Below are positions 1 to 7,473 of a stretch of 64,000 nt of DNA, piece after piece. Position 1 is the stretch's first letter, and every line of letters starts with the position of its first letter. Source of the DNA: Sporosarcina globispora. Lineage in GTDB: Bacteria > Bacillota > Bacilli > Bacillales > Cytobacillaceae. The notes beneath the pieces were generated by a model. That model was not told the DNA's origin, made no database searches, and was given only the letters and a program-made list of their open reading frames with translations. The position numbers and the translations under genes are program-made. The DNA is taken from NCBI RefSeq assembly GCF_001274725.1, contig NZ_LGUF01000007.1, forward strand, positions 2,521,282 to 2,585,281, in the 5' to 3' direction.

Positions 1-1133
1 CCAAAAGGACCCGGGGAACTTATTTAATGGATCGTGCGTTTGTGGTGCTAATGAATCCGCATACTGGTGAGGTCCTGACTATGGCGGGGAAAATGATCGG
101 CGAAGATGATAATGGCAAAACGGTTCTGCAGGATTATGCGCTGGGCACGATTGCATCATCTTATAATGTGGGTTCCTCCGTAAAAGGGGCGACTGTTCTA
201 ACAGGCTATAAAACTGGTGCGATTACACCAGGGACGTCCTTTTTAGATGCACCGATGAAAATTGCAGGAACTCCTCAGGTGAAAAAATCCTGGTTTAACT
301 TTCAGGCAATCATGAACGAAACTAGGGCATTGCGTATATCCTCAAACGTTTATATGTTCAAAACAGCAATTGAAATTGCGGATGCACGGTATGCTTATGA
401 TCAGCCTCTCGGATTTAAAAATCCTAATGCATTTGAAGATATGAGAGGATCTTTCGGCCAATTCGGCCTCGGCGTCAGAACTGGAATCGATTTGCCGAAT
501 GAGGCAATAGGCTATGAGGGACCGCTCCGTTTGCCAGGATTTCTATTAGACCTTGCAATCGGTCAGTATGATACGTATACTCCGATGCAAATGGCACAAT
601 ATATATCAACGATTGCAAATGGCGGCTACCGTATCCAGCCGCGCCTTGTAAAAGAAATCCGTGAGCCAGCCACGGAGCAGGAGGAACTTGGCCCGATCTG
701 GAAAGATATCCAGCCAACTGTCTTAAATACGATAGATGTAAGTGATAGAGAGCTAAACACTGTCAAAGAAGGGTTAAGACAGGTGATGCAGCATCCTGAA
801 GGGACTGCCTATAGAAGGTTCGCAGATGCACCATATTCACCAGCTGGAAAAACAGGTACAGCCGAAGCATTTTATGACGGCCCTCTCAAAAAAAAGGGAG
901 ACCAATTAATAGATGTTATGAACTTGAGTCTTGTTGCCTATGCACCTCATAATAAGCCTGAAATCGCAATGTCCGTCATCGTTCCATGGGCATACCAGGG
1001 AAGAAGCGGACATACAGCCAATTATGAAATTGGCAGAAGAGTATTAGATACCTATTTTGAGCTGAAAAAGAAGGGAATGTCCGGAGAAGAACAGGAACAG
1101 TCAGCAGAAGAAGCCGAAACAGAAGAATCCTAA
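1..1133 (+). CDS. Class B penicillin-binding protein (PBP2A/PbpH-like), 3' part
   Basis: C-terminal transpeptidase domain of a monofunctional D,D-transpeptidase that cross-links peptidoglycan on the outer face of the membrane. The reading frame is open from base 3, so the 5' end with the membrane anchor and dimerisation domain lies outside the window; the first ATG at 27 is internal. All three catalytic motifs are visible: the SxxK serine in GSSVKG (near 175), the SxN motif in ISSNVY (near 340) and KTGT in GKTGTAEAF (near 850). The tail is very Glu-rich. In rod-shaped Bacilli this family (PbpA/PbpH) serves lateral-wall elongation; which paralogue this is cannot be decided. A terminator follows. 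Confidence 0.9.
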   Translation, partial: KRTRGTYLMDRAFVVLMNPHTGEVLTMAGKMIGEDDNGKTVLQDYALGTIASSYNVGSSVKGATVLTGYKTGAITPGTSFLDAPMKIAGTPQVKKSWFNFQAIMNETRALRISSNVYMFKTAIEIADARYAYDQPLGFKNPNAFEDMRGSFGQFGLGVRTGIDLPNEAIGYEGPLRLPGFLLDLAIGQYDTYTPMQMAQYISTIANGGYRIQPRLVKEIREPATEQEELGPIWKDIQPTVLNTIDVSDRELNTVKEGLRQVMQHPEGTAYRRFADAPYSPAGKTGTAEAFYDGPLKKKGDQLIDVMNLSLVAYAPHNKPEIAMSVIVPWAYQGRSGHTANYEIGRRVLDTYFELKKKGMSGEEQEQSAEEAETEES

Positions 1134-1170
1134 TTAAAGCATGGATTTTTACAGCTTAAAACGGCTAGAC

Positions 1171-1200
1171 AAAAGCCTTTCCTTATTGGGAATGGCTTTT
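1171..1200. terminator. Bidirectional terminator
   Basis: Inverted repeat AAAAGCC/GGCTTTT, extended by TTCC/GGGAA after one mismatch. It has A and T flanks, so it can end the PBP transcript on + and the small membrane gene on -. Confidence 0.75.
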
Positions 1201-1362
1201 CTTATACCTAAATTTATTTTTTAAATGATTCAGTTTGTCTTTAATTAAAATCGGCTTGTCACTTTTTCCGAAGACTTTACGGTTAACCAGAAACTGAATC
1301 GTTTCTTCCAGAATAGCGAGGATTATAATAGGGATTGAGATTACCAGAATCCAAAACCACAT
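1183..1362 (-). CDS. Small single-pass membrane protein, 59 aa
   Basis: Not recognised by name. The ATG at 1362 is preceded by a good ribosome binding site (AAAGGAG, about 7 nt away). The product starts MWFWILVIS and has one hydrophobic segment over residues 2-18 (WFWILVISIPIIILAIL). A basic soluble tail rich in Lys follows (VNRKVFGKSDKP, then KNKFRYKK). This is an N-in or N-out anchor with a positively charged cytoplasmic tail. It ends inside the bidirectional terminator shared with the PBP gene. The start signal, hydrophobic pattern and terminator together support a real gene; the function is unknown. Confidence 0.6.
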   Translation of the reverse strand: MWFWILVISIPIIILAILEETIQFLVNRKVFGKSDKPILIKDKLNHLKNKFRYKKSHSQ

Positions 1363-1552
1363 ACCTCTGCTCCTTTCCTTTGATTGGCTTACAATTTATT
1401 TATATTCAGGAATGAAAAAGGGATGATTAAAGAGGAAAAATAAACCATGGTTAACTGCCTGATTAACAAATTAAACTCCTGTTTTCTAGTTACTATCCTT
1501 AATAACCTATTATTGCTGAAATAAACTTCTTCTTTTTTAAAGGTTCTGCATA

Positions 1553-1577
1553 GTTTAATGAAAAGGCAATCGGGAAA
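1553..1577 (+). promoter_or_regulatory. SigB-type promoter
   Basis: GTTTAA, a 13-nt spacer, then GGGAAA. This matches the Bacillus SigB pattern (GTTTaa-N12-15-GGGwAw) and lies 24 nt upstream of the start codon at 1602. Inferred from sequence only. Confidence 0.5.
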
Positions 1578-1601
1578 ATAAGTTAAAAAGGAGGTCCTGA
1601 C

Positions 1602-1883
1602 ATGAAAACTATTAATGTAGAGCTTCAGTATGATGATCAGGAAATGAAAAATGATCAGACTAAAGTATTCGATCAATTGAAGAAACGGCTGGAAGGAACA
1701 GGATTTCAAGTGGTAACCATTATGGAAAATGATCAATATCTAAAGGAGCATTCCGGCCTTCCTAATCAAAAGAAAAACAAAGTGCTGCCATCTCAGCCTG
1801 AAGGAGTAGAACCAGATGTGAATTCTAGCGGCGCTGGCGGCATGGTCTCACCTGATTCCAGTGAAAGTAAATACTCTGAGTAA
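1602..1883 (+). CDS. Hypothetical protein, 93 aa, probable general-stress gene
   Basis: Unrecognised small soluble protein, acidic and hydrophilic, with no signal peptide or membrane segment. The N-terminal half (MKTINVELQY, then VFDQLKKRLEGTGFQVVTI) looks like a small alpha/beta fold. The C-terminal 40 residues are low complexity, rich in Pro, Ser and Gly, and probably disordered. The start is fixed by a strong AAAAAGGAGG site 9 nt upstream. It is a single-gene unit with a SigB-like promoter directly upstream and its own terminator, which suggests a general-stress role. No biochemical function can be assigned. Confidence 0.65.
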   Translation: MKTINVELQYDDQEMKNDQTKVFDQLKKRLEGTGFQVVTIMENDQYLKEHSGLPNQKKNKVLPSQPEGVEPDVNSSGAGGMVSPDSSESKYSE

Positions 1884-1892
1884 CTTATAGAG

Positions 1893-1923
1893 CCTTAGTC
1901 GTATTTCAGACTAAGGTTTTTTT
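1893..1923 (+). terminator. Intrinsic terminator
   Basis: Perfect 8-bp stem CCTTAGTC/GACTAAGG followed by seven T. Confidence 0.85.
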
Positions 1924-1995
1924 ATTATTAAAAGGAATTAATACTTTTGGATAGAATTTACAAATAGAGAGAGTTTGTTTGGAGGAGGGAAATTT

Positions 1996-2415
1996 ATGAG
2001 TCAAAAGCTCTTAAGGGTAGGAACAGTTTACATACCTGTCAGAAATGGAATCGAATCATTAAAATGGTACACAGAAAAGCTTGGAGCAGTTGAAAGTTAT
2101 AGAGATGAAAAAGGAAAAATGGGCATTATCAATATGGCAAATCAAAGCTTTTTCCTTTTGGAAGCTCCTGAAAAGGAGAGTCTTAATTTTAGAGATTCCA
2201 GCGGAAAATTGCGATTTTGTTTAACTTTTGAAGTAGATGGCTTAGACGAACTCGAAAGCTTGCATGGGGAACTACTTGAGAAGGGTGTAGATGCAGGAGC
2301 TATCGAAAATCGAGGACATCCCGGCCGGAACTTTGTATTTTCTGATCCGGATGGAAACCAATTTGATGTATGGAGCGAACTGAGTCCAAGCTTTAAACAA
2401 ATGATGAAAATGTAG
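1996..2415 (+). CDS. VOC-superfamily (glyoxalase/bleomycin-resistance) protein
   Basis: 139-aa single-domain vicinal-oxygen-chelate protein, cytoplasmic. It shows the family layout of two beta-alpha-beta-beta-beta units: VGTVYIPVRNGIESLKWYTEKLG at the N-terminus and the closing HPGRNFVFSDPDGNQFDVWSE, where the GN.F.. E end carries a typical metal-ligand Glu. Family members act on methylglyoxal hemithioacetal, dioxygenase substrates or antibiotics; the substrate is not predictable here. The ATG at 1996 was chosen because GGAGGAGG lies 8 nt upstream. A TTG at 1975 in the same frame would sit before that site. It is monocistronic. Confidence 0.8.
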   Translation: MSQKLLRVGTVYIPVRNGIESLKWYTEKLGAVESYRDEKGKMGIINMANQSFFLLEAPEKESLNFRDSSGKLRFCLTFEVDGLDELESLHGELLEKGVDAGAIENRGHPGRNFVFSDPDGNQFDVWSELSPSFKQMMKM

Positions 2416-2455
2416 CGATAGTAAATATTTTCTGCAGCCAAGATATAAGGTTAAA

Positions 2456-2494
2456 CTCTATCTTTTTGTGGTAAACACAGTATAAAAGATAGAG
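2456..2494 (+). promoter_or_regulatory. 11-bp inverted repeat overlapping the ribosome binding site of the next gene
   Basis: CTCTATCTTTT (2456-2466) is perfectly complementary to AAAAGATAGAG (2484-2494), with a 17-nt loop. The right arm covers the first part of the AGAGGAG site (2491-2497) of the gene starting at 2507. It could be an RNA hairpin that hides the site, or a protein operator. Confidence 0.5.
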
Positions 2495-2506
2495 GAGATG
2501 AGAACC

Positions 2507-2821
2507 ATGGACCAAACTAAAAAAACTTATTATATAGATATTGAAAATGCGCAGATTTATTCAGAACCGGTAGAAGCTGCCGACTGGCAATTTAAAATTT
2601 TTGCCACAGACGAAGAATTAGCTCAGATAAATGAATACATTAATGAGAATTATGATGCAGATCTTAAAACATTTGCCCGTGCCCATGTGCCTTTCCTGGA
2701 GTACCACAAAGAATCAAAAAATGATGAATACGATGAAACGATGACTGGCATATATAGAATGATTTATGATCTGGGCGACGAGGAAGCCCGCAGACATATA
2801 GAAGGGATGGGAATATTATAA
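2507..2821 (+). CDS. Conserved hypothetical protein, 104 aa
   Basis: Small acidic cytoplasmic protein whose function I do not recognise; similar short proteins occur across Bacillaceae. It begins MDQTKKTYYIDIENAQIY and has a central helix-rich part with the motif RAHVPFLEYH, then ends with GDEEARRHIEGMGIL. There is no signal peptide. The ATG at 2507 is preferred over an in-frame ATG at 2498 because the AGAGGAG site (2491-2497) gives 9 nt spacing to 2507 and none to 2498. That site is partly inside an 11-bp inverted repeat, so translation may be regulated. It converges with the minus-strand gene at 2664-3071, whose 3' end overlaps it. Confidence 0.6.
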   Translation: MDQTKKTYYIDIENAQIYSEPVEAADWQFKIFATDEELAQINEYINENYDADLKTFARAHVPFLEYHKESKNDEYDETMTGIYRMIYDLGDEEARRHIEGMGIL

Positions 2822-3071
2822 GCGGTAAGATCAAGCTGTTTTTTATAGACTGGCTGCTTAAAAAAATATAATGAAATAAAAAAGAACCGTCTATTCTGTT
2901 TTCATCAGAATGACGGTTCTTATATTTGTTTCTGTATAAATGATCTTTTTTGGTTTTTGTTTTCCTTGAACGCATATCTATAAGCGCGAATGGGCTTCGA
3001 TTGCCTTCAGGGTTCCTTTTCCCTTCACGTATTGCTTTGTCCCTTACCTTCTTCGCAGCTGATTTAGCCAT
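2664..3071 (-). CDS. Small basic Lys/Arg-rich protein with an abnormal C-terminal extension
   Basis: Starts at 3071 (MAKSAAKKVRDKAIREGKRN) with AAAAGGAG 7 nt upstream. The first 55-65 residues are strongly basic (RSRKTKTKKD, then KNKYKNRH-like) and resemble a short Bacillus protein family of about 60-70 aa with unknown function. After residue 60 the frame does not stop. It runs through the terminator hairpin at 2882-2921 and 158 nt into the convergent gene, adding about 70 hydrophobic residues. This part is probably an artefact of a lost stop codon, or is not translated because transcription ends at the hairpin. An extended -10 (TGGTACAAT) lies just upstream. Confidence 0.5.
   Translation of the reverse strand: MAKSAAKKVRDKAIREGKRNPEGNRSPFALIDMRSRKTKTKKDHLYRNKYKNRHSDENRIDGSFLFHYIFLSSQSIKNSLILPLIIFPSLLYVCGLPRRPDHKSFYICQSSFHRIHHFLILCGTPGKAHGHGQMF
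2882..2921. terminator. Bidirectional terminator
   Basis: 16-bp stem with one bulge: AAGAACCGTC-T-ATTCTG paired with CAGAATGACGGTTCTT. It lies between two convergent genes. Confidence 0.75.
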
Positions 3072-3372
3072 ATTACCAACTCCTTTTGATGATTGTACCA
3101 TAAAGATTACAGAGCAGAGAACAGCATAATTGGGTTTGAAGGTAAATTCCTCCCATTTGGTTAAAAATCCAGTCATGGCACTTGCAGTGCTGTCCATAAA
3201 CCTCGTCACCATTCCGCCGCTCCCTGAAAACCAAACCGTTAATGCTGTATAAACCACTCCTGAAAAAAACATGATTTCTATGAACCGGATTGATAAGGAA
3301 CGTGAAACGAATCAGAGTGATCAGAGTTTCCGCAGCTAATGTTATGAACAATATAAAGATATTTTTTTTCAT
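3072..3372 (-). pseudogene. Membrane protein gene split by a frameshift at a T7 run
   Basis: The ATG at 3372 has GGGAGGCGG upstream. It opens a membrane-protein-like N-terminus (MKKNIFILFITLAAETLI, then LIRFTFLINPVHRNHV). At the T7 run (A7 on the + strand, 3263-3269) the membrane-like coding signal moves to another frame: FFSGVVYTALTVWFSGSGG, then a region ending KPNYAVLCSVIFMVQ. Removing one T would join the two halves into one protein of about 100 aa. The second half then runs in frame into the next gene at 3071. It could be a pseudogene, a phase-variable gene or a sequencing error. No known family was recognised. Confidence 0.45.
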
Positions 3373-3558
3373 AATACCGCCTCCCAATAAAATACGGATG
3401 TTTCTGGAAAAAGTTTCAATTATTTTGAAAAGACATTTAAAAGGTTTTTTTATCTGCCTGTATTTAAGTTTTTTCTTTTAATACCGGGATTTTTTCATTC
3501 TACAGTAAGCGGGTGCATGCCTGAAGCAATTAAGACATTTTTTCTTTTTGCAAAGATA

Positions 3559-3592
3559 GGGGAATTCCCCCCCTCTAATGGGGAAGTTCCCC
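3559..3592 (+). promoter_or_regulatory. Tandem phased operators upstream of the nitrate reductase operon
   Basis: Two inverted repeats: GGGGAATTCCCC (3559-3570) and GGGGAAGTTCCCC (3580-3592). Their centres are about 21.5 bp apart, two helical turns. They end just upstream of a promoter with a poor -35 and a TACAAT -10 at 3618-3623, putting the second site near -44. This is a typical activator arrangement. The natural candidate binder is the NarL/NreC-family regulator encoded at 11365. Confidence 0.6.
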
Positions 3593-3617
3593 GATGTTGA
3601 AAAACTCCTCCGGATTT

Positions 3618-3623
3618 TACAAT
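3618..3623 (+). promoter_or_regulatory. Putative -10 of the nitrate reductase operon promoter
   Basis: TACAAT with only weak -35 candidates (TGTTGA at 17 nt, TTGAAA at 15 nt). This fits an activator-dependent promoter served by the tandem operators upstream. The start codon is 40 nt downstream behind GAGGAGG. Confidence 0.45.
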
Positions 3624-3662
3624 AAGGTTAAGGTAATTGTTTGTGAATGAGGAGGAGTTAAT

Positions 3663-4745
3663 ATGCAGGCAAAAGCTGCAGTCAATCAAAAATCAGGAAA
3701 CATCTTAAACAATGCGTTTGCATCTCATTTTGCCAAGTCGATGTTTTTATCTGTTACAGCATTAGCTATTCTTTCTTTTATCGGTACTAGAATGTTTACA
3801 CATGTTGATTTAAACCTGTATGGATATATGGTCGGAACGATTGTGTTTATTGGAGGGTTCTTCTACAGATTTATTGCCTGGGGCGAAAGGCCGCCAACAA
3901 AGCTCATTTTGAAAAAAGGCTTGAAACTGCTGTTTAGAAAGTCAACGCCAAAAACATCTGTTGAGCATCTTGCAACTTACAATTTTATCTGGAATAGGGG
4001 AATTTACCGATGGACTCAGCACGTGCTGATCGGCTGGGGCTGTATCTTATCCTGCTTCGTTACTTTCCCTCTCGTTTTCGGCTGGATGTATTTTACGATG
4101 GATGACAATGGCTACTACAACATTATTGCAATGGGCATGAAGGTAATGACTGTCCCGGCGGATGGCATCATTGCCAACCTTTCTTATAACGCGCTGAATA
4201 TTACAGCAGTAATGGTGATCGCTGGCGTTTGCATGGCGCTGTACCGCCGCCTGAAAAACATGCAGGCAAGAGCAGAGCAGAAATTCCTATATGATTTCAT
4301 GCCTCTGTATATGCTGCTTCTAGTTAGCATCACCGGATTGGCTTTAACCTTTATGAATATCTTTCTACACGGTGCCGGACAGCCGGCAATGTCTCTGATC
4401 CATCAGTGGTCAGTCATTATTACACTGATTTACCTGCCATTTGGAAAGCTTGCACATATTCCTTTCCGCCCAATGAGTATTTTGGCAAGAAACTACAGAG
4501 AACATTATGCCGAACAAGGCATGAAGGAATGCAAGGTTTGCGGAGATCAGTTTGTTTCAGCAGAACAATCAAAAGATGTCGTCGATGTACTCTGCGTAAA
4601 CGATATTGAATTTAAAGCAAAGGAAGGACATCATCTTGCAGAAATGTGCCTCCCTTGCAGAAGAAAATACCGGATTGCACAATTCTCCGGATTCCCTACT
4701 CATGAAGTGAAGGTCAAGGAGGCAAACCAGAATGCAAAGGGATAA
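3663..4745 (+). CDS. Membrane b-type cytochrome-like subunit (NarI/DsrM-like) with Cys-rich tail
   Basis: 360-aa integral membrane protein with about six hydrophobic segments (roughly residues 28-48, 54-75, 122-148, 172-195, 215-238, 245-268). His residues in or next to membrane segments (TQHVLIGW, FLHGAG, LIHQWS, KLAHIPF) suggest haem b binding and quinol oxidation, as in NarI/DsrM subunits. The last 85 residues are soluble and carry two CxxC pairs (CKVC and CLPC) plus a lone Cys, able to bind Zn or an Fe-S centre. GAGGAGG precedes the ATG. The next gene starts 14 nt before this one ends, so they are translationally coupled. Its role as membrane anchor is inferred from operon context and topology. 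Confidence 0.65.
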   Translation: MQAKAAVNQKSGNILNNAFASHFAKSMFLSVTALAILSFIGTRMFTHVDLNLYGYMVGTIVFIGGFFYRFIAWGERPPTKLILKKGLKLLFRKSTPKTSVEHLATYNFIWNRGIYRWTQHVLIGWGCILSCFVTFPLVFGWMYFTMDDNGYYNIIAMGMKVMTVPADGIIANLSYNALNITAVMVIAGVCMALYRRLKNMQARAEQKFLYDFMPLYMLLLVSITGLALTFMNIFLHGAGQPAMSLIHQWSVIITLIYLPFGKLAHIPFRPMSILARNYREHYAEQGMKECKVCGDQFVSAEQSKDVVDVLCVNDIEFKAKEGHHLAEMCLPCRRKYRIAQFSGFPTHEVKVKEANQNAKG

Positions 4746-6900
4746 GTTTTTTAAAGAAATTGAGAATCTAAACCATCCGAATGAAAAATTGATAAAAACA
4801 CACTGCAGCTATTGCGGCATGCAATGCGGAATGAACTTGAGGGTTAATACACAGACAAATAAAATCATCGGGGTCGAGCCCCGTTATGACTGGCCGGTTA
4901 CAGTCGGGAAAATGTGTCCGAAAGGGGTTACCGCCTACCAGCAGACCAACCACAAAGACCGCTTGCTGAAACCTCTCATCCGTGATGATGCTTCTTTGAA
5001 AGGGACTGCAGAAGGGTTCCGTGAAGCGAGCTGGGAAGAGGCGTACGATCTGATTGCCAAGAAATTCAAAGAGCTGCAAAACGAATACGGAAAAGATTCA
5101 CTTTCCGTTTTCAGCGGAGTTTCCATGACAAATGAAAAATGTTATCTGACTGGAAAGTTTGCCCGTGTTGCGCTTGGAACCCGCTATATTGACTATAACG
5201 GCCGATTCTGTATGTCAAGTGCTGCCGGCGGATTCCTCCGGTCTTTTGGAGTAGATAGAGGCTCAACATTGCCTTGGACAGATATTCATGAAACGGATTG
5301 CCTGTTTATCGCTGGAAGCAATACAGCTGAATGCCATCCAACTTCCATGTTCCGCATTTGGAACGTTCAGGAGAGAGGTGGTTATATCATTGTGGTTGAT
5401 CCCCGTGAAACGCCAATTGCCAGAAGAGCTGACCTTCATCTGGACCTGAAGCCCGGAACAGACCTTGCACTTGCAAACGGGATTGTTAACCAATTGATTG
5501 AAATGGGCTATATAGATGAAGAATTCATTAATAAACATACGAACGGCTTTGAAGAAACAAAGGAGCTTGTAAAGGAATTCACACCTGATTATACAAGCAT
5601 GCTGACTGGTGTGGCGCCGGAAAAAATCATTCGCGCTGCCGAAATATACGGAAAAGCTCCAAATGCAGTTGTCATGTTTGCACGAGGTGTTGAACAGCAG
5701 CATAAAGGTGTTGATAATGTTTCCGCCTACACCAATATGGCGCTTGTTACTGGAAAAATCGGCCGCCCCAAAGCCGGAGTAGCCACATTCACTGGACAGG
5801 GCAATGGACAGGGTGGAAGAGAGCATGGACAAAAATCAGATTTGCTTCCAGGCTACCGAAAAATTACAAATCCAAAACATGTTGAAGAAGTATGCAGCGT
5901 TTGGGGAATCACACCTGAAGAAATGCCGCAGCCTGGTGTATCTGCTTATGAAATGATTGAGCTGATGGAGCAAAAAACGATTCGCGGTTTATACCTTCTA
6001 TGTTCGAATCCTGCTGTATCTGCACCAAATCAAAATTTTGTCAGGAAAGCATTTAAGACCTTGGATTTCATGGTATGCTCCGATTTCTACCTTTCTGAAT
6101 CGGCAGAATTTGCAGATGTTGTTCTTCCGGCTGTCACGTGGTCAGAGGATGAAGGAACAGTAACGAATATTGAAGGCCGCATTATTAAGATCAATAAGGC
6201 TCAGGAACCTGTTGGGGAATCGAAGCCAGACTGGCAGATCCAAGTGGAGCTGGCTGAACGTTTAGGAAAAGGAAAATACTTTTCCCACTTAAAAACGGCA
6301 AGAGATGTTGCAGATGAGTTCAGACTGGCTACCAAGGGCGGTTATGCTGATTACTATGGTGCTACATGGGATAAAATCGACAAGCAGGATGGAGTTTTCT
6401 GGCCATGTAAAAATGAAAATGATGAAGGAACACCACATATGTTCCTTGATAAGAAATTTTATCATCCGGATGGCAAAGCAAAAATATGCGCGCTGCCATA
6501 CCGTCCGCCAGCGGAAGAACCATGTGAAAAATATCCGCTTCGTTTAACAACTGGCCGGGTGGTTTACCATTACCTATCAGGCAACCAGACTAGAAGAATT
6601 CCATTCCTTCATGATATGTGCCCTGAACCATTTGTAGAGATCCACCCGGAAACAGCATCAAAATATAATATGGAACATGAAGAAAAAGTCCGCTTATTTA
6701 CAAGAAGAGGCGAGGCCATCTATAAAGTCAAAATCACAGAAGCCATCCGCAAGGATACCGTCTTTGTTCCATACCATTTTGGACATGAAGAATCTATTAA
6801 TCTATTAACGATTGCAGCGTTAGATCCTATATCCCGTATGCCTGAGTTCAAGGCATGTGCTGCACAGCTGGAAAAAGTCGAATTAAAGAAGGTGCAATAA
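4732..6900 (+). CDS. Molybdopterin oxidoreductase, nitrate reductase-like catalytic subunit
   Basis: 722-aa Mo-bisMGD enzyme of the DMSO-reductase superfamily, closest in pattern to NasA/NapA/FdhF-type proteins. The N-terminal [4Fe-4S] ligands are CSYCGMQC (residues 23-30) and CPKG (near 61). The presumed Mo ligand is the Cys in NGRFCMSS (near 161). The segment TGQGNGQGGREHGQ is typical of this group, and a molydopterin-dinucleotide-binding domain ends the protein. There is no Tat signal, so it acts in the cytoplasm. The adjacent narK-like gene and Nre-type sensors point to nitrate as substrate; formate or another oxyanion cannot be excluded. AAGGAGG lies 8 nt before the ATG. Confidence 0.8.
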   Translation: MQRDKFFKEIENLNHPNEKLIKTHCSYCGMQCGMNLRVNTQTNKIIGVEPRYDWPVTVGKMCPKGVTAYQQTNHKDRLLKPLIRDDASLKGTAEGFREASWEEAYDLIAKKFKELQNEYGKDSLSVFSGVSMTNEKCYLTGKFARVALGTRYIDYNGRFCMSSAAGGFLRSFGVDRGSTLPWTDIHETDCLFIAGSNTAECHPTSMFRIWNVQERGGYIIVVDPRETPIARRADLHLDLKPGTDLALANGIVNQLIEMGYIDEEFINKHTNGFEETKELVKEFTPDYTSMLTGVAPEKIIRAAEIYGKAPNAVVMFARGVEQQHKGVDNVSAYTNMALVTGKIGRPKAGVATFTGQGNGQGGREHGQKSDLLPGYRKITNPKHVEEVCSVWGITPEEMPQPGVSAYEMIELMEQKTIRGLYLLCSNPAVSAPNQNFVRKAFKTLDFMVCSDFYLSESAEFADVVLPAVTWSEDEGTVTNIEGRIIKINKAQEPVGESKPDWQIQVELAERLGKGKYFSHLKTARDVADEFRLATKGGYADYYGATWDKIDKQDGVFWPCKNENDEGTPHMFLDKKFYHPDGKAKICALPYRPPAEEPCEKYPLRLTTGRVVYHYLSGNQTRRIPFLHDMCPEPFVEIHPETASKYNMEHEEKVRLFTRRGEAIYKVKITEAIRKDTVFVPYHFGHEESINLLTIAALDPISRMPEFKACAAQLEKVELKKVQ

Positions 6901-7461
6901 ATGAAGAAGAGGCTGTATTTAGAACTTGAAAACTGTATAGGATGCCGTTCTTGTCTGGCAGCATGTACACAATGCGGGGGGCATGAGGAGCGCAACAGAA
7001 ACTATGTGTATGATGTAAATCCTCTTGTGAACCGGCAGACGATGCCTCTCATGTGCCTTCACTGTGAAAATCCGGCATGTGCCCGAAGCTGTCCGGCCCA
7101 GGCCATTCAAATTCATGAGACAGGCGCTGTGTTATCTGCGCTGGTGGAAAAGTGTATTGGCTGCCAGAACTGTACAATTGCCTGCCCATATGGCATACCA
7201 AAATTTGATCAAGAGCAGAACTTAATGTACAAATGCGACCTATGTATTGACCGTACTAAAGATGGAATTCCTCCTATGTGTGCGAGTGTATGTCCATCCA
7301 ATACACTGCAATGGCTGACAGATGAAGAAATTGAAAACAAGAAAAAGCAATTTAACCTTGATAACGGCAAATGGGTTACAAGCATGCCATATCTTGAAGG
7401 CGAAACAAACGTAAAGGTAAATCTGCCGGGAATCCTGCAGGGGATTACAAAGCTGTTTTAG
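6901..7461 (+). CDS. 4Fe-4S dicluster-type electron-transfer subunit (DmsB/NrfC-like)
   Basis: 186-aa cytoplasmic ferredoxin-like subunit that begins directly after the stop of the catalytic gene. Four Cys sets for [4Fe-4S] clusters are visible: CIGCRSCLAAC, CLHCENPACARSC, CIGCQNCTIAC and CDLC with CASVCP. This is the layout of DmsB, NrfC and PsrB electron-transfer subunits, which wire a Mo enzyme to a membrane quinol-oxidising partner. No signal peptide is present, consistent with a cytoplasmic catalytic dimer. Operon position (spacing 0 nt upstream, 12 nt downstream) supports assembly with the products of the 3663 and 4732 genes. Confidence 0.85.
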   Translation: MKKRLYLELENCIGCRSCLAACTQCGGHEERNRNYVYDVNPLVNRQTMPLMCLHCENPACARSCPAQAIQIHETGAVLSALVEKCIGCQNCTIACPYGIPKFDQEQNLMYKCDLCIDRTKDGIPPMCASVCPSNTLQWLTDEEIENKKKQFNLDNGKWVTSMPYLEGETNVKVNLPGILQGITKLF

Positions 7462-7473
7462 GAGGGATTAGGG

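Noticed and set aside
3634..3655. TTTGTGAAT as a ResD-type site before the nitrate reductase operon
   Set aside because: It lies between the putative -10 and the ribosome site, too far downstream for an activator; likely chance.
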